A stretch of 64,000 nt of DNA from Gordionus sp. m RMFG-2023 (taxonomy: Eukaryota; Nematomorpha; Gordioida; Chordodea; Parachordodidae). Below the pieces are notes generated by a model. The model saw nothing but the letters and a program-made list of their open reading frames with translations. It was not told the origin of the DNA and ran no database searches. Below, one piece after another: positions 46,300-55,699 of this stretch; the stretch's first letter is position 1; each line of letters opens with the position of its first letter. The stretch covers positions 54,102,703 to 54,166,702 of the forward strand of contig NC_088777.1 of NCBI RefSeq assembly GCF_954871325.1. The letters run 5' to 3'. The translations under genes and the position numbers were made by a program.

Positions 46300-47280
46300 T
46301 TATTATACAAGATTTCTGAAAGGTAATTGTTATTTTGCTATATAATTTCATTTAATATTTATTATAATATAAAAAAGTCCAAAAATTTTTATTTTAAAAT
46401 GATTGATAATAGTAATAATAGGTTAGTTATAAAATATATTACTTTTATTTAGGTTTTCTGCCAATAAATTGCGGTCTCCTATTTACATTTTTTAAAAATT
46501 AATATTGGTTATTCAGATATATTGGGGATTTTTTAAAAATGTTTTAGAATTATATTAAAGAAAAAACAGAAAATTTTTTAGAGGAAATAAGTTCTTAAGT
46601 TTTTCATTGTCTGAGCCTCTAATAATAGCCATTTATGAACTGACATTTAAAAAAAGGTTTATTACTAAAATTTTGCAATATCAATCATTTCCTATTAAAA
46701 AGACAGCTTATTGTACATTTTTAGATATTAACCTAGCACTACTTTAAGAGTTATCATGTTTAAAATAATGAACAAACTTGCTATTATACGATTGAGCCAT
46801 ATTGTTCCGCTCTCAATAAAAAATGCTTTCATACTCGTGATAAAAAAATCTAAAAAATAAAATTAAATATTAACATCAATGAAGAATAAATAACATATTT
46901 TTAAAACTGAGAATTTCGAATATTTGCAATAGTTGAATTTAATTGAATTATACTTTTTATAAAAATATTAATATAGTCTAAAGGGAATTAGTAACTGAGA
47001 AAATGACTAAAATAAAGTTTAAATATTTGTAAGGACGAAAAATATTTTAGAAAGAAATTAAGCACATATTTATTATATAAAAATATATTTGAATATCTCA
47101 ATAAAAGATTTAGATATAAATTTATTTTTTACAAGCCTTAGTATAACATATTAGCGCTAATTTGGCATAGTTTTAAATAAATTATGTCCATTGATTAAGT
47201 AAAAAAAATATATTCGCTATTCCAATTTTGCATTTTGAAAAAAAATTAAATATCATTAGACAGTCTAAATCATGAGACGT
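46300..47280. other. AT-rich, nothing recognised
   Basis: Between the hAT right end and the LINE fragment I see no coding frame or bounded element. Confidence 0.35.
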
Positions 47281-47289
47281 CTAAGCTCC

Positions 47290-48600
47290 TTTGAAATATC
47301 ATAGACACGAGGCAATAAGCACCTTTCTTCATTCCACACTTGACATACTCCTTAAACTGGAGGACATCTTTACACTTCTTCCATCAAACAAGTCCTTTTT
47401 TTTGCTAAAAATTTCTTTTTTATACCAAGGATTCTTTACGCACTTCGGTCAACACCAATTTTTAAATATCCTATTCCTCTCCAAACTTACGAAAAAGGAA
47501 TAAAGGACTTAATCGAAAAAATAGTAAATATCAGATTCAACGAAACCGCTTGGGCCCAAGCAACTCTTCCAACCAAATTTGGTGGTCTTGGCATCAGATC
47601 TCCACTTGACTTAGCAATAACCACTTTCATATCGAGTAGTCTCTTGACAAAGACAATAACCACCGCTCATAATCTAAAGAAGACCTTTCCTTAATCGTGG
47701 CTATGGATATTTGGAAAACAAGGATCAATGCTGATTCTCATCCCCCCACAACCCATAGACAGAAATACTGGGATGCACCAGTGGTTGCTCGCTGCGTTGA
47801 AACTCTCTTATCTAGCATGCAATCTACCGACCGCACCCTATTCTCTTCCCTGCTCAATGCGGGACATGAGTTTCTTGAGGCCATCCCATCTACCAATCTT
47901 CAGCTTCAACTATCCAACAATGAATTTACCCACGCCATCGGCATTCGTCTAAATTGTTCCATCACTCACCCTCACATCTGCTCAGGGTGCAACTCGCCAG
48001 TTGACTCGAAGGGTAGACATAGTTTACATTGTCGCTCCTGCAATGGACGATTCATCAGACACAAGCAATGTAATACAATAAAATTAAAAATACGTATTTT
48101 TAATTTTTGGGAGGTAATTACGCCAGGCCTAAAAGGAAGGGGATGCCAGAAAAATAATTTAAAACTTGCACTGAAATACGCCCAAATTCCTTCCACTCTA
48201 GAACCATAGAGTCTTTTTAGATCTGACGGTAAACGTCCTGACGGGATCTCTCAAATCCCATAGAGGAAACGCCAACTTTTGGTATGGGACTATTCCTGTA
48301 TTGACCCCTTGGCCCCATCCAACCACGCCATCAACATCCTTGACCAGAAGGAACAACTTAAAACTTCTAAATCACAGAAATAATGAACGATCATTGCTTC
48401 ATCCCAATCATATCAACCACTCTTGGCACCTTCGGCAAACTCGCCTTAGCATTTTTCAAAAACTTAGGATCACAAATCATCAAACTCTCAGAAGAACCTC
48501 GAGAGGGTTTTTTTCTTCTTCAACGATTAACCACTCAAAGCTAATTATATCAGTTTCAATGGTAGTCTTCTAGCCAAAGAGCTATCCTAGAGAACACTTA
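47290..48600 (+). pseudogene. LINE (non-LTR retrotransposon) 3' fragment with RLE-like C-terminal domain
   Basis: Plus-strand pieces of a LINE polyprotein C-terminus: KDLIEKIVNIRF, ETAWAQATLPTKFGGLGIRS, DRTLFSSLLNAGHEFLEAIP and HPHICSGCNSPVD, then GRHSLHCRSCNGRFIRHKQC and SDGKRPDGIS. C-x2-C...H-x4-C, followed by R-H-x3-N and RPDG, is the arrangement seen in restriction-like endonuclease domains at the end of some LINEs. The RT core is not present, the frame shifts more than once, and no poly-A or target duplication is clear. A shorter copy lies at 37985-38165. It is unrelated to the intact LINE at 60.5 kb. Confidence 0.8.
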
Positions 48601-49214
48601 CGTCCCTTTTTCATTTTTGTTTCCCTGCGTCACACCATCTCCGTTCTTTTTTTTATAGTATTATTATATATTTTTCAAACATTTTTAAATATATTAAAAC
48701 ATAAAATATTATATTTTCGTTTTTTTTAATACTTTATATTATTTATTATTTGAAAATTGAAAATAAAGGAAACATGTTTTTGAAAGGAAAAAAAAAAAAA
48801 TAATGATAAAATTTGAAAAATTATAAATTAATTTCTAAAATTAAATAATTTTTTACTTCTAAATGTACTTTAAAAAAAATCTTTTAAATTTAGACCACAA
48901 ATCACTCAAGTAAGTATTAATTTAATTTATTTTAAATCAAAAAGACTTTTATTGAAATATTTCTTACAATTTTATATAAAAAATAATTTCAAAATTAAAA
49001 ATGGTCTTGGCTGTTAAAATTATCATCACATTTTTAACGACTTATTTTTTTTGCCATAAAATTCACATAGCCAAAAATTATAGATACATTGATAGCCAAA
49101 ACGGTCATTTTGGGCGGGTCTATGAACCAACGAGGGAGATAAGATAATTACAATTATAAATTTTATTAATATTATATCCGCAAGTTGGCGTTTATTATTT
49201 TAAAATACTTTTTT
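48600..49214. other. AT-rich, nothing recognised
   Basis: No gene seen. CCGCAAGTTGGCGTTTATTA near 49178 resembles CCGCAAGATGGCGTATTATT at about 52287, hinting at a shared repeat end. Confidence 0.3.
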
Positions 49215-49222
49215 ATATAAAA

Positions 49223-49672
49223 TAGAGGTCTGAATTGGGCGGATGTTTAGCCCCCCCCCCACCAGTATTTCTGGCAGGCGTGGTCGAGTTTTTTAAAATA
49301 TTTTCAACATGGCGGGTAACGGGGGGGGGGGGTTAAATTGAATTGTAAAGTAACTGGCGGGTAAATTTTTTAATTTATTTTTAGGATAAATTAGCAGAAC
49401 ATACTAGAAGAGACGAGAAGATAAGATAAGATAAGATAAGATAAGAGAAGAGAAGAGAAGAGAAGAGAAGAGATATTAAACTTAGTTTTATTTATAATAT
49501 TGCGTATTATATAATGTTTAATTAAAAATATATTAAAATAAATAAATACAGAGCCATTACCAGCCATTAAAATAATTTTAAACATTTGGCGCGCGGGCAA
49601 GTTAAACAAAATAAAAAATAATTCAAACAACGAGTTGGCGGGCTTTTTGGCTAAAAACCGGTCAGACCTCTA
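49223..49672. mobile_element. hAT-type miniature element (450 bp)
   Basis: Inverted ends TAGAGGTCTGAATTGGGCGG / CCGGTCAGACCTCTA are flanked by ATATAAAA and ATATAATA (7 of 8 identical). The left end matches the 8720-10289 family (TAGAGGTCTGCATTGGGCGG), so it is probably mobilised by that transposase. It contains 10- and 12-base C and G runs and the pentamer array at 49414-49472. Confidence 0.87.
49414..49472. repeat. AAGAT/AAGAG pentamer array
   Basis: About five AAGAT units (from 49418) are followed by about six AAGAG units inside the 49223-49672 element. This is a simple tandem repeat that has changed its unit once. Confidence 0.9.
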
Positions 49673-50238
49673 ATATAATAATTTAGAAAAGTTATATATC
49701 AGAATTTACTCACTAAAATGGTTCATTTTAATAAAACTGAATCACCATAATAAGCATGGTGGAGGGCTATGTGTAATATTTAAAACAGTGTAATCCGCCG
49801 TTAAAGTATATTGTTAATATTACGATGCCCAATATCATTTTGTGTAATATGAAGATATTCAAAAATTACGATTGACTATTTAAATTTTAAAAAAAAATTA
49901 AAATATAGTATTATAGTAAATGATTAATTTATATTTATATAATTAGAATCATATTTATATAAATATTTCATAAACACGATGGAGTTCAGTCATTTACCTA
50001 TTCTTTTTTTTACCTCATTTTATCGGAATATTTCAAGTGTAGGGGTAATAAAAGATATAAATTTAGCCGCTGGCATTTCTAGTCAGAACCTGGGAACATA
50101 TCTACATACCCCCTCCCCCCCCCCTACAAACTTCAGATCTAAATTAGCCTTCGACTCACAAATAATTATCCCCAAGATCCAAAGCTTAATAGTAATCAAT
50201 TACATTGAAATAATTAGAAGGCACACATTCGCTCCACC

Positions 50239-50462
50239 TAGTGTTGTTAAAACGGCTCGTTTTGAGCCGATTTTTAAAAACGACTAACTCAATACTACAC
50301 CCAGAAAAATATTACGGAAGCCTCAAGATTTTGCTCATAGAAGGAACAAAGACCTATACATATATTATCAAAATCTCGAGGCTTAGGCAATATTTTTTAG
50401 GCTAAAATATTGAGTTAGCCGTTTTTAAAAATCGGCTCAAAACGAGCCGTTTAACAACATTA
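50239..50462. mobile_element. TAGTGTTGTTAAA-family miniature element (224 bp)
   Basis: Inverted ends TAGTGTTGTTAAAACGGCTC / GAGCCGTTTAACAACATTA carry a perfect GCTCCACC duplication (50231-50238 and 50463-50470). Each end also contains a subterminal hairpin of the form CGGCTC-loop-GAGCCG. The longer internal part shows that the 122-bp copy at 39164 is a shortened form. Confidence 0.95.
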
Positions 50463-50941
50463 GCTCCACCGTGCAATAAATGTTCTCTTACGCAATACAT
50501 CCATTTCAATAAAATTATATTAATTTTTATAGATTTTTTTTCTTTCTAATTTTCATATCTTGTACACTTAATATAATTATTCAATCACAAATGGATCCAC
50601 ATTAAATATTCTAAAGCTTACAAATAATAATCGGATATAATGTGAGTATATTTATATATCAGGCCAGAATCTAGGTTCATCCATTTGGGAAAGTGGGGGG
50701 GGGGGAGGGCAGACAAAAAATTTAAACGAATATTTGAACAGGAAAATTGAAATGTACAATGATTTTATTTGAAAAATGATACATATAAAAATATACAAAA
50801 AATATAAAAAATTAGATGGAAGATGGGAATTGACTTATAGCTTAGAAGAAATAAATTGATTTAATGATTTTACAAATATAATGTAAAAAATTTTAATTTG
50901 TGCTTGTATAATATTTGTTATGGTATCAAATATACAATATG

Positions 50942-51350
50942 TGGCCGGGGTGGCCTAGTGGGTTTATGATGTATGCTTGGAGCAGAAGGTCCCAGGTTCA
51001 ATCCTGATAAGGAACATAAAAAGTTTCCGGTTTTTCTTTGATGACAGATGTGTAAGGACATATCCTAGGATGAAAGCTAGGAAATGCTATTCCGCTCACC
51101 GACAGGCTTGGAGAGGGTGCTAGGATACGTACAACAAACCAAAAATGAAAGATGGCCAGCTGACCTCGTGGTCCAGGATGATAGATGGAACCGATGAGAA
51201 TACTCCGGTGAGATATCTGTCGATAAAACTTCGGCGTGAGATCACGATATAATGATGGCAATTCTCTAGTGGAAGATCCAAATGGAATATATAAGGAACT
51301 CCGATGGGGGATATCAGAGATAAAAAGAGATAGATAGCATGAATAATTAA
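50942..51350 (+). mobile_element. tRNA-headed SINE-like element
   Basis: It starts GGCCGGGGTGGCCTAGTGGG. A polymerase III A box (TGGCCTAGTGG, 50951-50961) and B box (GGTTCAATCC, about 50995-51004) have tRNA-like spacing. The next roughly 200 bp (to about 51155) are homologous to the 5' UTR of the LINE at 60518, sharing TTTTTCTTYGATGAC, ATGTGTAA and TCACCGACAGGC. The remaining 190 bp (with CTCGTGGTCCAGGATG and TCTCTAGTGGAAGATCC) are not in the LINE. It ends near GATAAAAAGAGATAGATAG. No target duplication was recognised. Confidence 0.75.
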
Positions 51351-51691
51351 AATTTATTTTCTTATGATATAAATAACTTATAAAAAATTAAATTTATTAG
51401 ATATATCCAATAAAAGGAATATTTATTAATAAGCTGTAAATAGTTCAAATCCTTTAATTGCTGTTGTGTTTAACGGAACTTTTTTTTTTACTACTAAACA
51501 ATATCTTTGTTAAATAGTTCTTCTTTCCCAGCCTCCCCACATTGTTCTTCATTTTGTCCCCTTGGTCCGTCATCATCCTTTAATTTGTTTTACACGATAT
51601 TCGTGAATTATAAATTGAAAAAAAAACTTGTTTATTATATATTATTCACTTGAAACGGGTCCTAGCCTGTTTGAAGGATGGACAATATGTA

Positions 51692-51846
51692 GTTGTTGCT
51701 CGATTTAAGCCGATTTTTAAAAACGGCTAACTCAATATTTTAGTTAATAGATGTGTCCAAACCTTTGTGTCCACCTATGAACGAAATCTTAATATTTTTC
51801 CTAATAAAATATTTAAATGGGCTCAAAATAAGCAATTTAACAGTAC
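51692..51846. repeat. Degraded TAGTGTTGTTAAA-family copy
   Basis: Internal words TTAAGCCGATTTTTAAAAAC, GGCTAACTCAATATTTTAG and a right end GCAATTTAACAGTACC match the 50239-50462 copy. Termini are worn. Confidence 0.65.
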
Positions 51847-52099
51847 CGCCCAATATGGATAAAATTTTGATAAAAAATAAAATGACAACAAATTTTATGA
51901 TATAGGTTAGATTAAAATATGTAATCGGAAATGTTCTTTCGTGTATTTGATTTTGTCAAAAAAAATTTGATTGTACTTATTTGGAATTTTAACTAAATAA
52001 AATTCACTATTTTTGTTAAATAAACCAACGTGCGTTAATTAAAATGTTGGTTTCTTCATTCTGTGTGACCCTCGACGGGAGCTGGGAACATTGACTAAA

Positions 52100-52267
52100 A
52101 TGCCCACTAAATCTGGTTCTCCAGTCCCACTCTCCGACAATCCCGGACCATCGAACCCCGTCGATTCTTCCCCTTCCCCAATGGTTGAACCCCCAACGAT
52201 CCTAGCCCCAACTATTTCAATTGCAGAATCCCAGCCCTTTCCGCAATCTACGAGCAAAATCTTTTAA
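52100..52267 (+). other. Short proline/serine-rich open frame, unassigned
   Basis: This 55-codon frame from ATG to TAA (MPTKSGSPVPLSDNPGPSNP, then DSSPSPMVEPP, ending SKIF) is strikingly GC-rich compared with its flanks. It could be a host exon or part of a mobile element's first protein. No motif identifies it. Confidence 0.3.
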
Positions 52268-52399
52268 ATTTCAATAATATTAAATCCGCAAGATGGCGTA
52301 TTATTATTATACGAAAAAATATTTTGAAATTATATTATTTTTTATGTTTTAATATATTTTAAAATCATATTATATTATTACTTAAAAAGGTTATAAGAA

Positions 52400-52735
52400 A
52401 AAATAAAAAATTATCTATTTCCGGTTTTTGGTGATAAAATTATTTTTAATATAATAAATTTTATATCATATTAAAGGGCTATTCTAGAGTTATTTAATAA
52501 AGTTTAAATTGTACCTTTAGCTTAATTACTTTTTGAGATATTTAAAATTAAATATGGTGTATTTTGAACTTTTCGCGTTTCTAAAGATGGCCATATCTCA
52601 TGAAGTAAGCTGAGTTGAGAATTAAAATATTATATTAAGTGTATATACTAACATCATGCAAATTTTAAAAAAAATCGAAGAGGGTCGGGTTGAATCTTCA
52701 GTTGATTTGATATGGAATACAACATATATTTATAT
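52400..52735. repeat. Dispersed repeat, related to 25420-25870
   Basis: It shares ordered landmarks with the LIG1-intron copy: TTTCCGGTTTTTGG, TTTTTGAGATATTTAAAAT, ATATCTCATGAAGTAAGC, GAGGGTCGGGTTGAA and TTTGATATGGAAT. No frame or ends are visible. Confidence 0.6.
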
Positions 52736-52769
52736 AAAACACATTTAAGATATATAGTTTTGATTAGTA

Positions 52770-52958
52770 AAAAAAATGGCTAACTCAATATTTTAGCCAG
52801 AAAAAATATTGTCTAAGCCTCTAGATTTGGTTAATAGATGTTCAAATCTTTGTGCCACCAATGAACAAAATCCTAAGGCTTGCATAATTATTTTTCCCTA
52901 ATAAAGTATCGAGTCAGCCGTCTAAATCGGCTCAAAACGAGCCCTTTAACAATACTAG
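52770..52958. repeat. Degraded TAGTGTTGTTAAA-family copy
   Basis: ATGGCTAACTCAATATTTTAG at the left and AATCGGCTCAAAACGAGCCC followed by TTTAACAATACTA at the right match the family's inner and right parts. The left terminal repeat is lost. Confidence 0.7.
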
Positions 52959-53428
52959 TTATAATAATAATTCGGGTTTTGTATTTTTTTTTTACTTTTA
53001 ACAATAAATATTGATAGCTGAAAAATAACATCTAAATAATAATTATCAGGGGGATTGTTAAAATATCGTTGTATTCTCTTTAACCCTCGGTCTTCGTCAT
53101 TGATTATTATTTGCAGATTTGTTAAAAGATACTTTTTAAATGGATCTAGATACAGGTACAACGTCTAAAATAATATATAGATACAGATATTTTAATCAAA
53201 AATCTATCTAGATACAGATACCACATTTTTATATCTAGATCCTTCAGTGACGAGGCGTCAAGTTTACTAAGCAATCAAAAAATTTTTTTATTTTATTTAT
53301 TAGTCAAACCATAAAAAATTAAGATTTATAAATAAGCGGATTCGTCTTTGTTTTTGAGTAAAGTATATATTATTTTTTATGAGTACATTGCTAAACTCTA
53401 ATAAAAAAATGTTTATATTATAAATCAG

Positions 53429-53511
53429 AATGAGACAACATATCTGCCAACTAGAAGAACACAATTCCGAATTCAATAAAGATTTGAAAGAGAAAGAAGT
53501 CAGGCTGAAAG
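53429..53511 (+). CDS. Possible coiled-coil protein exon
   Basis: Between acceptor TAAATCAG and donor GTCTAA the frame reads MRQHICQLEEHNSEFNKDLK, then EKEVRLK. It is charged, helix-like and coiled-coil in style. With the similar block at 55181-55298 it may belong to one plus-strand gene, but the family is not recognised and linking exons were not found. Confidence 0.4.
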
Positions 53512-54164
53512 GTCTAATTCTTCTCATTGTTTAAAACTATAATAATTTAAGTATATTTTTGAGAACGAGGAAATATGGGGCCCATATTATAGAAAAATAG
53601 ATTTATTAATAAAACATATATAATAATGTTCAAAAATTGTAGAATCGAATCGATTGATTGAGGGTAACGAGAAAGACATCTCTAAATAGCTTTAGATAGT
53701 GGAACATGTAGAGATATTGATGCCGTATATGCCAACCGCAAAAATTTGCTAAAAGACCATATAAATTATTTTTAAATGTGAAATTAAATAACCCGTAGAG
53801 TTAATAAAATGATACTTTTCATGTATCAGTATACATATATGACCACAAAAGTATCTTCTTTGATATTTTAATAACTGCTCTTAAATTATACCTAAGATTG
53901 TGTTAATATAAAATTCTCTTCAATTTTAAATAAAAATTTATTCATAATATTTCGCAGTTATTATTGCTAATCTTTTGTTAAACGAAGAAAAAGAAAGAAT
54001 TTGAGGCCAATTTTTTTCAATATTTTATCCAGAAAAATAGTGATATTTAATAGCCTAATTTTGGCCAATTGCAATATGCTAGTTATTCTTTTAACCTAAA
54101 AAAAAATTAGCTTGGAACTCTAAGTGGAATCTCAACATGAATATTAAGATCTTTTTTTAGTATT

Positions 54165-54375
54165 AAAACTTGGCTTGTTTTATAGTATACTAAATTTTAG
54201 TGATTTAACAACACCACTACCGAAAAATATTACGCAAGCCTGAAAATTTTGCTCCTAGATAGCACAAAGGTTTGGACATCTAATGGCCTAATCTCTAGAG
54301 GATTAGGCCATATTTTTCTGCTTTCACTTAGCCCTTTTTTAAAAATCGACCCGTTTATAGCAATATTATAATCAT
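54165..54375. repeat. Degraded TAGTGTTGTTAAA-family copy
   Basis: TGATTTAACAACACC, a GAAAAATATTACGCAAGCCT word and, at the right, TTTAAAAATCGACCCGTTTA correspond to the family's ends and middle. Boundaries are approximate. Confidence 0.5.
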
Positions 54376-54734
54376 CGCGCTAAAAAATTAAACAAAATGT
54401 TTAAAAGATAAGATCTGACCCTGGATCCTGACCCTTACTAAAAGTGGAGGTTTTAAGGGTTGGTTCTAAAATAAAATATTTAAAAAAAAAATTTTTTTTA
54501 TTCCCATTTTGTCAAAGTTTTCTGGTTTTCACATACTTCCATTTTATAGGCAATATTTTGTTTTTTTTTCATTTATATCAATTTTTTAGAAAGTGAAATA
54601 CATAAATTTCTGTAGTGTATGAAGCAATAATATTTTATTATAAATGATATTAAGGGGATATGCCATTAATAACTCATTTAAAATATGGATACTTGTAAAT
54701 TTTTCATTTAAGGTGTATATTAATGTGTTAACCC

Positions 54735-54842
54735 TGAATATTTTAAATTTTTAGGCCTGATAATGACGCTTTAAATATTTGGTTTTTAAAATTAAACGGC
54801 CCGGCCCGTGTACCCAGTCTTAGAGCCGGACCTGCAGGTCTC
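54735..54842. repeat. hAT miniature-element fragment
   Basis: GGCCCGGCCCGTGTACCCAG and a GGACCTGCAGGTCTC end match the right half of the 27519-27815 element. The left half is missing. Confidence 0.6.
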
Positions 54843-54875
54843 TTATTAAAAGTAAGAAAATTTTTTTTTTTTTAA

Positions 54876-55012
54876 AAATTGAAAGAATGTAAATCACGAA
54901 CGCGTTTGGCAAAAAGGGGAACGCGTTCACGTTTAAAGTTCGTCAAAAATAACATTATTTTTTTTTAAATAAACGAACTCTGTTCGCGAAACGCGTTCAT
55001 TTACAACATTGT
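54876..55012. mobile_element. Miniature element related to the 44-46 kb hAT ends
   Basis: GTAAATCACGAACGCGTTTGG at the left (shortened to its core) is mirrored by CGAAACGCGTTCATTTACAAC at the right. Internal GGGAACGCGTTCACG matches the right terminus of the hAT ending at 46298. It is thus a likely non-autonomous relative. A clear 8-bp duplication was not found. Confidence 0.55.
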
Positions 55013-55180
55013 CACATAGTAGTATTAGTATAAAATACGGCATTTTCTTTTAGAAAGACGTGTTCCCAATGTTCCGAAACGCGGGACACGCAAAAATGCT
55101 TCTTTCTCACGAAAATATTAAACTTTATTTAAAAAAAAAAAACTAATTATTTCGCAGAAAATTGCCTTGGAATCCGTTAG

Positions 55181-55298
55181 AGGCAAGAGGTAGCTTTGGC
55201 GGAAAAGGAAGAAGAAAATAAAAAATTGACAAAAGAATTGCAATTATATATCGACATCACATGGAAAATTAGCCATTTAACCATGGACCTGAAACAAC
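55181..55298 (+). CDS. Possible coiled-coil protein exon
   Basis: From a CCGTTAG acceptor to a GTAGAT donor the frame reads RQEVALAEKEEENKKLTKEL, then QLYIDITWKISHLTMDLKQ. Heptad-like leucine and charge spacing suggests coiled coil. It lies on the same strand as 53429-53511; phases do not join directly, so other exons would be needed. Confidence 0.42.
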
Positions 55299-55499
55299 GT
55301 AGATGATTATTATATTTATTATTTTTTTGTAAAATAAAATAAAAAAAAGAAATTATTTATTTTTTAGATTTAGTATGATATTATATAATATTTATTAGCG
55401 AAAAATTCGAAAAAATAAAGTTGATTTTTTTTTCCTATACCCCTTGGTTTTATTCTATTGTATCATTTCATTACAAATGACTGTCTTTAGAGACTAAGA

Positions 55500-55688
55500 G
55501 TAGCTTTGTTAAAGCATCTAACTTTGGCCAGCTCTAAAAAGGCTTAGCCAAGTTTTATTCTAAAAAAAAATAGTCTCTATCATTAAGTTGAAGCTAAACT
55601 TAGACGTTTAAATCAATTTTTTATAGGATAATCTTGAGCACGCCATATTGGAGTTAGCCAAAGTTAGGTTATTTAACATCACTAACTA
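55500..55688. repeat. Degraded inverted-repeat element
   Basis: GCATCTAACTTTGGCCAGCTC near the left (core quoted) is mirrored by GAGTTAGCCAAAGTTAGGTTA near the right. The terminal TTTAACATCACTAA resembles, but differs from, the TAGTGTTGTTAAA family. It is probably another hAT-mobilised family. Confidence 0.5.
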
Positions 55689-55699
55689 AGAGGATTAAT

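Noticed and set aside
50998-51261. Minus-strand frame of 87 codons
   Set aside because: It is the antisense of the SINE-like element; the similar frame at 60584-60949 (-) is antisense of the LINE 5' UTR, which explains their resemblance.
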